Assembly: GCF_007830455.1 (NCBI RefSeq)
Contig: NZ_VLLB01000004.1
Location: 248,001-312,000 of the forward strand
Direction: 5' to 3'
Source: Pseudoduganella lurida
GTDB taxonomy: Bacteria; Pseudomonadota; Gammaproteobacteria; Burkholderiales; Burkholderiaceae_D
DNA length: 64,000 bases
Each line of letters opens with the position of its first letter. Position 1 is the stretch's first letter. Positions 42,074 through 52,108 of this stretch are shown one piece after another. Below the pieces are notes generated by a model. It had not been told where the DNA came from. It saw nothing but the letters and a program-made list of their open reading frames with translations, and did not search any database. The translations under genes and the position numbers were made by a program.

Positions 42074-42107
42074 CGCTCCAGGCCACGCAGGCGCGGCCCG
42101 GCGAGGA

Positions 42108-42491
42108 TTACTCGCCTTTGGCCGCAGCAGCGCGGCGTTGTGGCAGTTTTTCCTTGATACGTGCGGATTTGCCCGAACGCTCGCGCAGGTAGTACAGCTT
42201 GGCGCGACGGACGTCACCACGACGCTTCACTTCGATCGAAGCGATCAGCGGGGAGTACAGCTGGAAGGTACGCTCGACGCCTTCGCCGGACGAGATCTTG
42301 CGAACGATGAAGTTCGAGTTCAGGCCACGGTTGCGACGCGAGATCACGACGCCTTCGTAGGCCTGGGCGCGCTTGCGCGTGCCTTCGACCACGTTCACGC
42401 TCACCACCACGGTATCGCCAGGGGCGAAGTCGGGGATGTTCTTGCCCAGGCGGGCGATTTCTTCCTGCTCGAGTTGCTGAATCAGATTCAT
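42108..42491 (-). CDS. rplS: 50S ribosomal protein L19
   Basis: 127 residues, start [20 protein letters not shown], the core motif [24 protein letters not shown] and [20 protein letters not shown], all diagnostic of bL19, which sits at the 30S-50S interface. ACAGGAG precedes the ATG. Last gene of the rpsP-rimM-trmD-rplS operon. The C-terminus has a short Ala-rich extension. Confidence 0.98.
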   Translation of the reverse strand: MNLIQQLEQEEIARLGKNIPDFAPGDTVVVSVNVVEGTRKRAQAYEGVVISRRNRGLNSNFIVRKISSGEGVERTFQLYSPLIASIEVKRRGDVRRAKLYYLRERSGKSARIKEKLPQRRAAAAKGE

Positions 42492-42614
42492 TTTATGACT
42501 CCTGTAACCATCATGCCGGCGCTCATGGGCCTTGCGGCCTGTACTCTGCCCGGTAGAGGATGGGGTTTGACAAGCGGCCCCAGGATTACCCCGTGGTCCG
42601 CACACTTGCTACGC

Positions 42615-43376
42615 TTACTCCACAGGTTTTATGAAACCTGCCAAAAACTTTTCGTCCCGCTTCGTCAGCAGGCCCGCCGTGCGGGCCGCCTCGAGGAGGT
42701 CGGGACGTTTCGTGACCGTCGCTTCCAGCATGCGCTCGCGGCGCCACTTGACGATCTCCGCGTGGTTCCCGCCCAGCAGCACCGGCGGCACCGTCACGCC
42801 TTCGTACACTTCCGGCCGCGTGTAATGCGGCGAATCGAGCAGGCCGTTCACGAAGCTGTCCTCGACGGCCGACGCATCCGTGTTCAGCACGCCGGGCAGC
42901 AGCCGCACCACGGCATCCATCAGCGCCATCGCCGGCAGTTCGCCGCCGGACAGCACGAAGTCGCCCAGGCTGATCTCCTCGTCGACGCAGCGGTCCAGCA
43001 GGCGCTGGTCCACCGCTTCGTAGCGGCCGCACAGGATCACGAGTCCCGGTTCCGCCTTCAGTTCCACGACCTTCCGGTGCGTCAGCTGCCGGCCTTGCGG
43101 GGACATGAACACCACGCGCGGCGCCGGCAGGCCGGCCACCTGCTGGCGCGCTTTCGCGGCCGCGATGGTCGCCTCCAGCGGTTTCGCCAGCATCACCATG
43201 CCGGGACCGCCGCCATACGGCCGGTCGTCCACGGTACGGTGGTTATCGGTCGTGAAATCGCGCGGATTCCACAGGTTCAGCCCCCACCGCCCCTGCTCGT
43301 GAGCACGACGGGTAACGCCGGACTGCGTGAGCGCGGCGAACATGTCGGGGAACAGCGTGATGACGTCAAATTGCAT
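42615..43376 (-). CDS. trmD: tRNA (guanine-37-N1)-methyltransferase
   Basis: Methylates G37 of tRNAs to keep the reading frame; SPOUT fold with a deep trefoil knot. 253 residues, normal length: [13 protein letters not shown] start, [13 protein letters not shown], the SAM-binding knot [12 protein letters not shown] and [12 protein letters not shown]-type loop (here [14 protein letters not shown]), then YTRPEVYEG. Third gene of the ribosomal operon. Confidence 0.98.
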   Translation of the reverse strand: MQFDVITLFPDMFAALTQSGVTRRAHEQGRWGLNLWNPRDFTTDNHRTVDDRPYGGGPGMVMLAKPLEATIAAAKARQQVAGLPAPRVVFMSPQGRQLTHRKVVELKAEPGLVILCGRYEAVDQRLLDRCVDEEISLGDFVLSGGELPAMALMDAVVRLLPGVLNTDASAVEDSFVNGLLDSPHYTRPEVYEGVTVPPVLLGGNHAEIVKWRRERMLEATVTKRPDLLEAARTAGLLTKRDEKFLAGFIKPVE

Positions 43377-43397
43377 GCGCGTACTGCATCGGTCGGA

Positions 43398-43943
43398 TCA
43401 GAAATCCAGGCCCCAGTCCACGACGATCTTCTTCGCTTCCTTGTCCACCTTGTTGATGAACTGGTCCACGAACGGAATCAGGCGTTCGGCCGATTCCGGC
43501 GCGCTGGCATCCTTGATGCGCAGGATCGATTGCGGTCCGTTGCTCATCATGTCGACCACCGTGCCGAGGCGTTCGCCCTGCAGGTTCTCGACGTCCAGGC
43601 CGATCAGCTCGGCCCAGTAGAATTCGTTCTCGTCTTCCAGTTCCGGGAACTGGCTGCGCGGGACAAGCACCGCGGCGCCTTTCAGCGCTTCTGCCATGTC
43701 GCGGTCGGTGATACCGACAAGCGTTGCCACCACGTCGCCGGAATGCAGGCGGGCCCGCTTGACGTCCACGTCATGCAGGCCTGGTTTGTCCAGCCACCAG
43801 GTGGTTGCTGCCAGCAAGGCATCGGCATCGGTGGAGAACGGACGGATCCTGACTCCTCCCACCACCCCGTAGGCGCCGGCGATGAATCCCACCTGCGCCA
43901 GGTCCCCGGGGATTTCCACCCCGGAAGCGGTCTTGCTGGTCAA
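43398..43943 (-). CDS. rimM: 16S rRNA processing protein RimM
   Basis: Helps mature the 30S head by binding S19 and the 16S 3' domain. 181 residues with an N-terminal RimM domain (VGFIAGAYGVVGGVRIRPFS) and a C-terminal PRC-barrel (FYWAELIGLDVEN). The start is read as TTG at 43943 because no ATG is available at the right place; GTG further in would cut only the variable N-terminus. It lies 20 bases after rpsP. Confidence 0.95.
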   Translation of the reverse strand: MTSKTASGVEIPGDLAQVGFIAGAYGVVGGVRIRPFSTDADALLAATTWWLDKPGLHDVDVKRARLHSGDVVATLVGITDRDMAEALKGAAVLVPRSQFPELEDENEFYWAELIGLDVENLQGERLGTVVDMMSNGPQSILRIKDASAPESAERLIPFVDQFINKVDKEAKKIVVDWGLDF

Positions 43944-43963
43944 CTTGGACTACGCTCTGAAAC

Positions 43964-44209
43964 TTAGGCGGCTTTTTGCGAAGCGACCAGGCGGGCAACG
44001 GCTGGCGACAGCTGGGCGCCAACGCCTTCCCAGTACGACAGACGGTCTGCAGCGACGCGGAAGGTCACTTCCTGGCCCGATGCCATCGGGTTGTAGAAGC
44101 CGATACGCTCGACGAAGCGGCCGTCACGACGATTGCGGGAATCGGTTGCAACGATGTTGTAGAAAGGGCGCTTCTTGGCGCCACCACGAGCTAAACGAAT
44201 AACGACCAT
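43964..44209 (-). CDS. rpsP: 30S ribosomal protein S16
   Basis: 81 residues, [20 protein letters not shown] start and the S16 core ([20 protein letters not shown]). First gene of the rpsP-rimM-trmD-rplS operon, in the common bacterial order. TTGGAAAT lies before the ATG and a sigma-70 promoter lies 40-70 bases upstream. Confidence 0.98.
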   Translation of the reverse strand: MVVIRLARGGAKKRPFYNIVATDSRNRRDGRFVERIGFYNPMASGQEVTFRVAADRLSYWEGVGAQLSPAVARLVASQKAA

Positions 44210-44248
44210 AATATTTCCAATAAGTGTGCTGAGACGGAAAAGCCGCCG

Positions 44249-44278
44249 ATTATAGCGTGCTTCACACAGTCCCAGCAA
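44249..44278 (-). promoter_or_regulatory. Sigma-70 promoter of the rpsP operon
   Basis: On the minus strand TTGCTG (44273-44278) and a perfect TATAAT (44249-44254) are 18 bases apart, upstream of rpsP. Confidence 0.72.
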
Positions 44279-44420
44279 GAATTAAAGAGGGTGGTGAGTG
44301 TTGGGGTAATCCATGATTATTACCTGTTTGGCCCCTGGCGGCAACCGCAAATTGCTCGCCATGCCACACAAACGGGACAATATCCCCGATACTGCGAGCT
44401 CTTCAGCAACCGTGACCGCC

Positions 44421-44852
44421 ATGCGCTCCCCACCGCCCTTCCCGCCGCACAAATATCGCACGCTGGCCACGCTGCTGGCCTTCGTCTTCGGCGGCCTCGG
44501 CCTGCACCGCTTCTACCTGAAGGGCTTCCACGACCGCTGGGGCTGGCTGCATGCCGCGGCGCTGCCGGCCTGCGGCATCGTCATGTCGCTGGCGCCGCGG
44601 GCGGACTGGTTCTACTGGTACCTGCCGCTGACGCTGTCGGTGCTGGCCGGCTGCCTGGAAGCGCTGGTGCTGGGCCTCACGCCGGACGACCGATGGGATG
44701 CCCGCTACAACCAGGGTTCGGGCCGCCAGTCCGCCTCGCGCTGGCCGCTGGCCGTGGTCATCGTCGCGACGATGATGGTAGGGGCCGGCCTGCTGATCGC
44801 CACGATGGCCCGGCTGTTCGACCTGCTGTATACGGGTGGTGCCTACGGCTGA
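44421..44852 (+). CDS. TM2 domain membrane protein
   Basis: 143 residues. The N-terminal TM2 motif (KYRTLATLLAFVFGGLGLHR, then FYLKG) is clear, followed by further helices (four in all) and the GLTPDDRWDARYN loop. TM2 proteins are small membrane proteins of unknown function. The start is uncertain: 44421 fits the family length, but the frame is open to ATGs at 44361 and 44313, and only 44313 has a G-rich stretch before it. Confidence 0.75.
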   Translation: MRSPPPFPPHKYRTLATLLAFVFGGLGLHRFYLKGFHDRWGWLHAAALPACGIVMSLAPRADWFYWYLPLTLSVLAGCLEALVLGLTPDDRWDARYNQGSGRQSASRWPLAVVIVATMMVGAGLLIATMARLFDLLYTGGAYG

Positions 44853-45016
44853 CGTTTCATCATGCCGGGGCGGCGAGCCTTTCCGTTCGGGCGGCGCTTG
44901 CAGCCGGAAGACCTCACCGGGCGGACATCGGCACTTTACAAGCGATTACAATTGGACAACCGTGCGCGCCGTCGCCCCGCCTATACTGGGGCCATCGAAA
45001 CATAACGGAGAACAAC

Positions 45017-45448
45017 ATGAACGCTCGCGCCACCCTCACCTCCCTCGCCCTCGCCACCACGCTGTCCACCACGCTGATGGCCGGTGCCCAGGCAGCCCCG
45101 AATCACCGCAACGTGTGCAATGACTGCGGCAAAGTGACGAGCGTCCGCGTCGTGCAGGAAGACGGCCACGGCAATGCCGGCGGCGCCATCGTGGGCGGCC
45201 TGGCCGGCGGCCTGCTGGGCAACCAGGTCGGCAGCGGCGGTGGCCGCACGCTGGCAACGGTCGCCGGTGCTGTAGGCGGTGCCTACGCCGGCAAGCACGT
45301 GCAGGGCAAGATGAACAAGGTGCAGGTGTGGAACGTCAACGTGCACTTCAACAACGGCCGCAACCAGACCTACCGCTTCGAGCACAACCCCGACCTGCGC
45401 AAGGGCGACCGCGTGCGCAAGGACCACGGCACGATCGTGCGTGGCTAA
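45017..45448 (+). CDS. Glycine-zipper 2TM domain protein, exported
   Basis: 143 residues: signal peptide (about 1-26, ending AGAQA), two cysteines (CNDCG) and a glycine-zipper pair (GGAIVGGLAGGLLGNQVGSG, then VAGAVGGAYAGKHV) as in the Rickettsia 17-kDa antigen family, then a C-terminal beta-rich part (VWNVNVHFNNGRNQTYRFEH). Such proteins sit in or at the outer membrane; function unclear. No lipobox Cys follows the signal. ACGGAG precedes the ATG. Confidence 0.85.
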   Translation: MNARATLTSLALATTLSTTLMAGAQAAPNHRNVCNDCGKVTSVRVVQEDGHGNAGGAIVGGLAGGLLGNQVGSGGGRTLATVAGAVGGAYAGKHVQGKMNKVQVWNVNVHFNNGRNQTYRFEHNPDLRKGDRVRKDHGTIVRG

Positions 45449-45456
45449 GGCTACGG

Positions 45457-45636
45457 CCCAGTTCGTGTCCACCCTGGGGTCAGACCCCGACAAAGACACG
45501 AGCTGAGCAGTATCCTGTCGGTCAATAACTGCGATGTCCCGATCGGATCTTGTTCGGGGATGGACATACCAGGTGCACTGTCGAGCTTGTGTCCATGTCG
45601 GGGTCTGACCCCAAGGTGGACACGAACTGAGCAGTA
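45457..45636. repeat. Inverted-repeat element, GGGGTCAG type (copy R4)
   Basis: Inner arms at 45465-45490 and 45598-45623 match as reverse complements at 25 of 26 positions (GTGTCCACCYTGGGGTCAGA and on). Each half ends in GACACGARCTGAGCAGTA. It starts nine bases after the glycine-zipper stop codon. The 236-bp gap holds this element and the terminator of the chemotaxis-receptor gene. Confidence 0.82.
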
Positions 45637-45641
45637 AAAGC

Positions 45642-45667
45642 AAAAGCCCCGCGATGCGGGGCTTTTT
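45642..45667. terminator. Rho-independent terminator (chemotaxis receptor gene)
   Basis: AAAAGCCCCGC-GAT-GCGGGGCTTTTT forms a perfect stem with a three-base loop; T runs on both strands. Confidence 0.9.
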
Positions 45668-45684
45668 GCATTGCAGCGTACGGA

Positions 45685-47295
45685 TCAGGCGGCGAGCAGC
45701 GGATGCTTCGTGACGCCCAGGCGCGGTGCGCTGCTGCTGGCGGGCAGCTGGAACACGCTGACGAGGCCGGACAGCTCCTTCGCCTGGTCCTGCAGCGAGG
45801 CGGCAGCGGCGGCCGCTTCCTCGACCAGCGCGGCGTTCTGCTGGGTGGTGGCATCCATGTCGCTGACGGCCTGGTTGATCTGCTGGATGCCCGCTTCCTG
45901 CTCGTGCGTGGCGTTGCTGATTTCGCCAACGACCGACGTCATGCGCTCAACGCTGGCGACGACTTCGCGCATCGTGGCGCCGGCCCGGTTGACCAGCGCG
46001 CTGCCCTGCTCCACCTGGCTGACGGAATCCGTGATCAGCGCCTTCACTTCCTGCGCGGCGCTGGCCGAGCGCTGCGCCAGGTTGCGCACTTCGCTGGCAA
46101 CGACGGCAAAGCCGCGGCCCTGTTCGCCGGCGCGGGCTGCCTCCACCGCCGCATTCAGGGCCAGGATATTGGTCTGGAACGCGATGCCGTCGATCACGGC
46201 GATGATGTCGACGATCTTCTTGGCGGAGGCATCGATCGATTCCATCGTGCGCACCACTTCGCCGACCGCCTCGCCGCCCTGGGAGGCCACGGCGCGCGTG
46301 GCTTCGGCCATTTCGGCGGCGGTGCGCGCACTGCCGGCATTGTGGCTGACGGCCGCGGCCAGTTCTTCCATCGACGATGCCGTTTCCTCCAGCGCGCTGG
46401 CCTGCTGCTCGGTACGCGAGGACAGGTCCAGGTTGCCGGTGGCGATTTCATCCGACGCGCTGGTGATCGTTTCGGTGCCGCTGCGCACCTGCGCCACGAT
46501 GCCGCCCAAGCTGTCGCTCATCGCGCGCAGCGCCTCCAGCAGCTGGCCCGTTTCGTCGCTGCTGCGCACATCGATCTGCGTACGCAGGTCGCCGGCGGCC
46601 ACCGTCTGCGCCACGGCCACGGCCTGTGCCAGCGGCTTCGTGATGGAACGCGACGTGAAGCGGGCGATGGCAAAGCCGGCCACCACAGCCAGTGCCGTCA
46701 GGCCGAAGACGACCATACGGGCCGTCTCGTAGGCCTTTTCGCCCTCTTCCTTTTCGTCCTCATTGATCTTTTCCTCGCGCGCCACCAGGTCCGTCAGCGC
46801 CGCCTGCCACTGGAACTGGATCGGCCGCACTTCATGCAGCAGCACACGGGTGGCTTCGTCGCGCTCGTGCGCCAGGCCGAGGGCGCTGGCCTTCTCGATC
46901 AGCGGCTGGATGTCGCGGGACAGGCCCTGGATCTTCGCCAGCAGCGCACGCTCCTCGGCACCGGCATTGTTTGCCTCGAACAGCTTGCTCAGGCTGGCAT
47001 TCGATTCCGCATAGCGGGCCGCATCCTTCTCGATCCGTTTCACTTCCGGTTCCAGCTCCTTCGCGTCCGTCAGCAGCGCCAGGTTACGCAGGGCGATCAT
47101 GCGGTCCACCACATCGGAACGCATCTCCGAGGCGAGATGGATGCCCGTATTGTTGACCTCGGTAACCCGGCGCAGGTCGGACTGCAGGGCCGCCATATTG
47201 TGCAGGCCAAGCCAGGCGATTCCCAGCAACAGTGCCAGCACGGCCGTGAACCCTGCGGACAGCCGGGTACCGATTTTGAGGTTCTGAAGATTCAT
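45685..47295 (-). CDS. Methyl-accepting chemotaxis protein
   Basis: 536 residues: N-terminal membrane helix, periplasmic four-helix-bundle sensor (about 35-190), second helix (about 193-213), HAMP domain (about 215-268; [20 protein letters not shown]) and the signalling domain whose tip reads [30 protein letters not shown] in the standard way. It relays ligand signals to CheA/CheW. No C-terminal CheR-tether pentapeptide was seen (end: HPLLAA). The ligand is unknown; the gene is alone. Confidence 0.95.
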   Translation of the reverse strand: MNLQNLKIGTRLSAGFTAVLALLLGIAWLGLHNMAALQSDLRRVTEVNNTGIHLASEMRSDVVDRMIALRNLALLTDAKELEPEVKRIEKDAARYAESNASLSKLFEANNAGAEERALLAKIQGLSRDIQPLIEKASALGLAHERDEATRVLLHEVRPIQFQWQAALTDLVAREEKINEDEKEEGEKAYETARMVVFGLTALAVVAGFAIARFTSRSITKPLAQAVAVAQTVAAGDLRTQIDVRSSDETGQLLEALRAMSDSLGGIVAQVRSGTETITSASDEIATGNLDLSSRTEQQASALEETASSMEELAAAVSHNAGSARTAAEMAEATRAVASQGGEAVGEVVRTMESIDASAKKIVDIIAVIDGIAFQTNILALNAAVEAARAGEQGRGFAVVASEVRNLAQRSASAAQEVKALITDSVSQVEQGSALVNRAGATMREVVASVERMTSVVGEISNATHEQEAGIQQINQAVSDMDATTQQNAALVEEAAAAAASLQDQAKELSGLVSVFQLPASSSAPRLGVTKHPLLAA

Positions 47296-47653
47296 TTGCG
47301 AAAGGAAAAAACGATGAATTTGACGGAATTGAGGAAATCGACGTCATGTTGACGTTAAGATTTCGTTTAGTCAACTCAAAATGCGCAAATGAAATATTTT
47401 ATCGATGAACTGTTACAAGTGAGCAACGATCAAATGGTGTGGCCTGGGAAACACTTGACTTCGCTGCACGTCCTGGACAATCACGATCCCGCGCAGTGGC
47501 TGGAAGTGCGTCGCTGGGCGTCTACAGTTGTGTGCGTGATCGCTGCGCTTGCAGGGAAACCAACCGAAAGCGTTAGCCATGCAACTTCCAGGCAAGGGGA
47601 CGACGCCAAAAAAAACGCCGGCATTGGCCGGCGTTCACAGAGGGAACTGCCCT
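47296..47653. other. Intergenic region upstream of the chemotaxis receptor gene
   Basis: 358 bp. It holds the terminator of the acyl-CoA dehydrogenase gene at its right end, a small ACGTC/GACGT inverted repeat at 47341-47355, and otherwise no convincing gene. A plus-strand frame from 47389 has no support because it runs through the terminator into the antisense of the next gene. Confidence 0.6.
47608..47635 (-). terminator. Rho-independent terminator of the acyl-CoA dehydrogenase gene
   Basis: On the minus strand AACGCCGGC-CAAT-GCCGGCGTT forms a perfect stem followed by a run of T. Confidence 0.9.
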
Positions 47654-49444
47654 TCAGAACTGATCTTCCGCCAGCGCCAGCACACTGGCATGCCCATCGA
47701 CGATCGCGGCGCGCAGCGCGCCGGACTGCACCAGCACGTGCTCGGCAAAGAAGCGCGCGGTGGCGATCTTGGCGGTGTAGAACGCCGCATCGCCATTCCC
47801 TTCGGCCAGTTTCTGCTGTGCCACCAGTGCGGCACGCGCCATCTGCCAGCCGCCCAGCACGATGCCGGCCAGCTTCAGGTACGGCACGCTGCCCGCGAAC
47901 ACCGCCTTGACATCGCTCTTCGCATTGGCCAGCACGAACGCCACCACCGCTTCCAGGTCGGCCGCGCCCTGCTCCAGGCGCTGGCGAATGGCAGCGAACG
48001 CCGTATCTTCCGTTTCCCCCAGCTGCGTGCCGGTCGCCCGCACCTGCGCGATCAGGTGCTGCGCGACCTTGCCGCCATCGCGCAGCGTCTTGCGGCCCAC
48101 CAGGTCATTGGCCTGGATGGCCGTGGTGCCTTCGTAGATCGTGAGGATCTTCGCATCGCGATAATGCTGGGCGGCACCCGTCTCCTCGATGAAGCCCATG
48201 CCGCCATGCACCTGCACGCCGTCGCGCGCCACGTTTTCGCTCAGCTCCGTCGACCAGCCCTTGATGACGGGAACCAGGTATTCATAGATCGCGTGATGCG
48301 CGGCGCGCGTCTCTTCATCTTCGTGATGACGGGCGATATCGTGGTAGCTGGCGCCCACGTAAGCCAGCGCCCGCGCCGCTTCGGTCTGCGCGCGCATCGA
48401 CATCAGCATGCGCCGCACGTCCGGGTGGTGGATGATGGTGACGGGGCCGCTTGATCCGGCCACGTCGCGCGACTGCACGCGGTCGCGGGCGAAGGCCACC
48501 GCCTGCTGGTACGCGTTCTCGGCCAGGCCGATGCCCTGCATGCCCACGCCGAAGCGGGCCGCGTTCATCATGATGAACATGTATTCCAGGCCGCGGTTTT
48601 CCTCGCCCACCAGGGTGCCGATGGCGCCGCCGTGGTCGCCGAACTGCAGCACCGCCGTGGGACTGGCCTTGATGCCCAGCTTGTGCTCGATGGAGACGCA
48701 CTGCACGTCATTGCGCGCGCCGAGCGAACCATCCTCGTTGACCAGGAACTTCGGCACGATGAACAGCGAAATGCCCTTCACGCCCGGCGGCGCATCCGGC
48801 GTGCGCGCCAGCACGAGGTGGACGATGTTCTCCGTCATGTCGTGCTCGCCGTACGTGATGAAGATCTTGGTGCCGAACACTTTATAGGTGCCATCGCCCT
48901 GCGGTTCGGCGCGCGTGCGCACGGCCGCCAGGTCGGAGCCGGCCTGCGGCTCCGTCAGGTTCATCGTGCCGGTCCACTTGCCCGTCACCAGCGGCGCCAG
49001 GTAGGTCGCCTTCTGCGCATCGCTGCCGGCCGTCAGCAGCGCCTCGATCGCCCCGTCCGACAGCAGTGCCACCAGCGCGAACGACAGGTTGGCGCCGTGC
49101 AGCATCTCGACGCACGGCGTGCCGACCAGCTTCGGCAGGCCCTGGCCGCCGAACTCCTGCGGATGCTGCAGGCCCTGCCAGCCGGCTTCGCCGAACTGGC
49201 GGAACGCTTCCTTGAAGCCTTTCGAGGTGGTCACCTGGCCGTCGTGCCAGTAGCTCGGCTCCTTGTCGCCGGCGTGGTTCAGGGGCGCGATCACGCCGCT
49301 GACGAACTTGGCATTCTCTTCCAGTACTGCTTCGGCCGTGTCGCGGGTGGCGTCCTCGCAGCCGGGCAGCGCGCTGATGGCGTCCAGGTTGGCCAGTTCG
49401 TTCATCACGAACAGCATGTCCTTGATCGGGGCTTGATAGCTCAT
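47654..49444 (-). CDS. Acyl-CoA dehydrogenase with C-terminal extension (long FadE/DmdC-like type)
   Basis: FAD enzyme that introduces a 2,3-double bond into acyl-CoA. 596 residues: dehydrogenase core with NLTEPQAGSDL and FITYGEHD in the middle domain and VQVHGGMGFIEETGAAQHYR-D-KI-TIYEGTTAIQ near 430-470 in the C-domain, then an extra C-terminal domain typical of the long subfamily that includes 3-methylmercaptopropionyl-CoA dehydrogenases. Chain preference cannot be told. Electrons pass to the ETF encoded directly upstream. Confidence 0.92.
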   Translation of the reverse strand: MSYQAPIKDMLFVMNELANLDAISALPGCEDATRDTAEAVLEENAKFVSGVIAPLNHAGDKEPSYWHDGQVTTSKGFKEAFRQFGEAGWQGLQHPQEFGGQGLPKLVGTPCVEMLHGANLSFALVALLSDGAIEALLTAGSDAQKATYLAPLVTGKWTGTMNLTEPQAGSDLAAVRTRAEPQGDGTYKVFGTKIFITYGEHDMTENIVHLVLARTPDAPPGVKGISLFIVPKFLVNEDGSLGARNDVQCVSIEHKLGIKASPTAVLQFGDHGGAIGTLVGEENRGLEYMFIMMNAARFGVGMQGIGLAENAYQQAVAFARDRVQSRDVAGSSGPVTIIHHPDVRRMLMSMRAQTEAARALAYVGASYHDIARHHEDEETRAAHHAIYEYLVPVIKGWSTELSENVARDGVQVHGGMGFIEETGAAQHYRDAKILTIYEGTTAIQANDLVGRKTLRDGGKVAQHLIAQVRATGTQLGETEDTAFAAIRQRLEQGAADLEAVVAFVLANAKSDVKAVFAGSVPYLKLAGIVLGGWQMARAALVAQQKLAEGNGDAAFYTAKIATARFFAEHVLVQSGALRAAIVDGHASVLALAEDQF

Positions 49445-49526
49445 TGTCGTCTCCAGTAAAAAAGCCACGGTGGCAAGGCGGTGGGCCTGGCCAGCGTGGC
49501 TCGTTGTCAGCGTAGCCTTGGGGTTC

Positions 49527-50459
49527 TTAGCCCAGTTCTTTCACCAGTTGCGGCACGACCTCGAACAGGTCGCCCACGATGCCGTAGTCGGCCACCGAGA
49601 AGATCGGCGCTTCCGGATCCTTGTTGATCGCCACGATCGTCTTCGAATCCTTCATGCCGGCCAGGTGCTGGATCGCGCCGGAAATACCGACGGCGATGTA
49701 CAGCGACGGTGCGACGATCTTGCCGGTCTGGCCCACCTGCCAGTCGTTCGGCACGAAGCCGGCATCGACGGCGGCGCGCGAGGCACCCATGGCGGCGTTC
49801 AGCTTGTCGGCCAGCGGTTCCAGCACCTTGAAGTTGTCGGCCGAGCCGATGCCGCGGCCGCCGGAGACGATGATCTTCGCGGCGGTCAGTTCCGGACGGT
49901 CCGACTTGGCCACTTCGCGGCCCACGAACGACGACTTGCCGGAATCGGCCACGGCCGTCAGGTTTTCCGTGGCGGCCGAACCGCCGGTAGCGGCCGCCGA
50001 ATCGAAGCCCGTGGTGCGGACGGTGATGACCTTCACGCTGTCGGACGACTGCACGGTGGCGATCGCGTTGCCGGCGTAGATCGGGCGCTCGAACGTGTCG
50101 GGCGCGTCGACCTTGGTGATTTCGGAGATCTGCGCCACGTCCAGCTTGGCGGCCACGCGCGGCAGGATGTTCTTGCCGTACGCGGTGGCCGGGGCCAGGA
50201 TGTGGCTGTAGCTGCCGGCGATCGCGAGGATCTGCTCGGCCACGTTCTCGGCCAGGCCGTCGGCGAAGTGCGGCGCGTCGGCGACCAGCACCTTCGTGAC
50301 GCCGGCGATCTGCGCGGCGGCCTGCACGGCGGCGGCGGCATTCGAGCCGGCGACCAGCACGTGGACTTCGCCGCCGCACTGGGCTGCGGCGGTCACGGTG
50401 TGGTGGGTGCTGCCTTTCAGGCTGGCGTTGTCGTGTTCTGCGATGACGAGTGCGACCAT
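49527..50459 (-). CDS. etfA: Electron transfer flavoprotein, alpha subunit
   Basis: 310 residues. The C-terminal FAD domain carries the ETF-alpha signature region ([20 protein letters not shown], then [13 protein letters not shown]), and the N-domain starts with [10 protein letters not shown]. With EtfB it carries electrons from acyl-CoA dehydrogenases to the quinone pool. The start lies 19 bases after the etfB stop. Confidence 0.97.
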   Translation of the reverse strand: MVALVIAEHDNASLKGSTHHTVTAAAQCGGEVHVLVAGSNAAAAVQAAAQIAGVTKVLVADAPHFADGLAENVAEQILAIAGSYSHILAPATAYGKNILPRVAAKLDVAQISEITKVDAPDTFERPIYAGNAIATVQSSDSVKVITVRTTGFDSAAATGGSAATENLTAVADSGKSSFVGREVAKSDRPELTAAKIIVSGGRGIGSADNFKVLEPLADKLNAAMGASRAAVDAGFVPNDWQVGQTGKIVAPSLYIAVGISGAIQHLAGMKDSKTIVAINKDPEAPIFSVADYGIVGDLFEVVPQLVKELG

Positions 50460-50478
50460 GATGGTTCCTTGAATATTT

Positions 50479-51228
50479 TTAGATGACCTTGGCTTCGGTG
50501 CGCAGCTTCTGCACCAGCGTGGCGGCGTCCGGCACCTTGATGCCGGCGGAGCGCTTGGCCGGCTCGGCGACCTTGACCGTCTTCAGGCGCGGCGTCACGT
50601 CGACACCCAGGTCTTCCGGCTTGATCGTTTCCAGCGGCTTCTTCTTCGCCTTCATGATGTTCGGCAGCGTCACGTAACGCGGCTCGTTCAGGCGCAGGTC
50701 GGTCGTGACGATGGCTGGCAGCGTCAGGGCCACGGTTTCCAGGCCGCCATCCACTTCGCGCGTGACGGTCACCTTGCCGTCTTCCAGGTTGACCTTCGAG
50801 GCGAACGTGGCCTGCGGCCAGCCCAGCAGCGCGGCCAGCATCTGGCCCGTCTGGTTCGAATCGTCGTCGATGGCCTGCTTGCCCAGGATGATCAGCTGCG
50901 GCTGTTCCTTGTCGGCCAGGGCCTTGAGCAGCTTGGCCACGGCCAGCGGCTCCAGCTCGGCCGTCGTTTCGATCAGCACGCCACGGTCGGCGCCGATCGC
51001 CATGCCGGTGCGCAGCGTTTCCTGGCACTGCGTCACGCCGGCCGACACGGCCACCACTTCCGTCACCTTGCCCGATTCCTTCAGGCGCGTCGCCTCTTCC
51101 ATCGCGATCTCGTCGAACGGGTTCATCGACATTTTGACGTTGGCGATATCGACGCCAGTGCCGTCCGACTTCACGCGCACCTTGACGTTGTAGTCGACCA
51201 CGCGTTTGACAGGTACCAGGACTTTCAT
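50479..51228 (-). CDS. etfB: Electron transfer flavoprotein, beta subunit
   Basis: 249 residues, [20 protein letters not shown] start, [13 protein letters not shown], the [20 protein letters not shown] motif and the ETF-beta signature region [26 protein letters not shown]. First gene of the etfB-etfA-acyl-CoA dehydrogenase unit. It lies alone upstream of a 228-bp gap (51229-51456) that carries only the tusA terminator. Confidence 0.97.
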   Translation of the reverse strand: MKVLVPVKRVVDYNVKVRVKSDGTGVDIANVKMSMNPFDEIAMEEATRLKESGKVTEVVAVSAGVTQCQETLRTGMAIGADRGVLIETTAELEPLAVAKLLKALADKEQPQLIILGKQAIDDDSNQTGQMLAALLGWPQATFASKVNLEDGKVTVTREVDGGLETVALTLPAIVTTDLRLNEPRYVTLPNIMKAKKKPLETIKPEDLGVDVTPRLKTVKVAEPAKRSAGIKVPDAATLVQKLRTEAKVI

Positions 51229-51385
51229 GGGATGCCTTTGAATGATGGATAGTGAAAATGTGGGCTAGATTATAAGAGCTTTTCCACATTGATACAGCGC
51301 ATTGATACGGATTAAAGCACGATCGTACGATTTTTGGCTGGAGGGCTTCCTCTAAATCGCGGATGCCGGCGCGATCCGGCAAAAC

Positions 51386-51418
51386 AAAGGGACAGTGCCG
51401 TTGCCAGGACTGTCCCTT
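51386..51418 (-). terminator. Probable terminator of tusA
   Basis: AAGGGACAGT (51387-51396) and ACTGTCCCTT (51409-51418) form a perfect 10-bp stem; on the minus strand TTTGTTTT follows. Confidence 0.78.
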
Positions 51419-51456
51419 CATGTTCACCCATCCGCCACCGGGGCGGCGAGCTGGTG

Positions 51457-51717
51457 TTACTTGCGCTGCATCAGAAAAGTGAATTCGGCGCCCAGCTGCA
51501 CATGCGAGAGCAGCGGATTGCCCGTCTGTTTGGCGAATGCCTGGAAGTCGCGCACGGAACCGGGATCGGTTGCCACGATGCGCAGGACCTGGCCGCTCTC
51601 CAGTTCGGCCAGTGCCTTCTTCGCCTTCAGGATCGGCAACGGGCAGTTCAGGCCCCGTGCATCGATTTCCTTATGAAATTCCATGATTTCGGTATCGAGT
51701 AGTAAAGTGTCGCTCAT
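51457..51717 (-). CDS. tusA: TusA family sulfur carrier/sulfurtransferase
   Basis: 86 residues. The hallmark is DARGLNCPLPILKAKKAL, with the active Cys of the CPxP motif, followed by the family beta-sheet (VLRIVATDPGSVRDF). TusA relays persulfide sulfur from cysteine desulfurase, for example to tRNA thiolation or cofactor synthesis. The ATG at 51717 follows GGTGAGAA. Its N-terminus is about ten residues longer than E. coli TusA. The gene is solitary. Confidence 0.9.
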   Translation of the reverse strand: MSDTLLLDTEIMEFHKEIDARGLNCPLPILKAKKALAELESGQVLRIVATDPGSVRDFQAFAKQTGNPLLSHVQLGAEFTFLMQRK

Positions 51718-52052
51718 CAAATTCTCACCAATTATTGTGCTGAGTCATGACAGTCTACTCCAAAAAGTAGGCGTTGACGCGGTGCACCAAAAGAGATCAT
51801 ACGTCGTTGCATTTTTGCAACGAGAGATTCAGAAAAGGAAAGGGATACTGGAGACAACGGGCATGAATCGGAGTATAGAACAGAAATGGACTCTGCCGCA
51901 CTGCGTCACGACGGTGCAGTGCGCGCCTCACCGCAGTGCGCCGCCGGGGCTGCCAGGCCGACGAACAGCCCCGTTTTGTGGGCTTTCCAACGACCTGACA
52001 CGACTGCTCAACCGTCCCTGTCATCTCGGGATCAACATGAATTCCATGCATG

Positions 52053-52076
52053 AAAAAAAGCGGCCGAAGCCGCTTT
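52053..52076 (-). terminator. Rho-independent terminator of alaS
   Basis: AAAGCGGC-CGAA-GCCGCTTT forms a perfect stem with a tetraloop; on the minus strand it is followed by a T run. Confidence 0.88.
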
Positions 52077-52081
52077 CTGCA

Positions 52082-52108
52082 GTGTCCTGGTGCCTGGCAC
52101 CGGGACAC
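52082..52108. repeat. Short GTGTCC-GGTGCC palindrome (copy R7)
   Basis: 27 bp: GTGTCC, GGTGCC, then GGCACC and GGGACAC, nearly self-complementary. It is the same core as the three-unit array at 56.9 kb and lies 24 bases after the alaS stop codon. Confidence 0.75.

Noticed and set aside
47389-47910. Possible plus-strand gene starting MKYFIDELLQ upstream of the chemotaxis receptor gene
   Set aside because: It reads through the acyl-CoA dehydrogenase terminator into that gene's antisense; the N-terminal part alone has no ribosome site.
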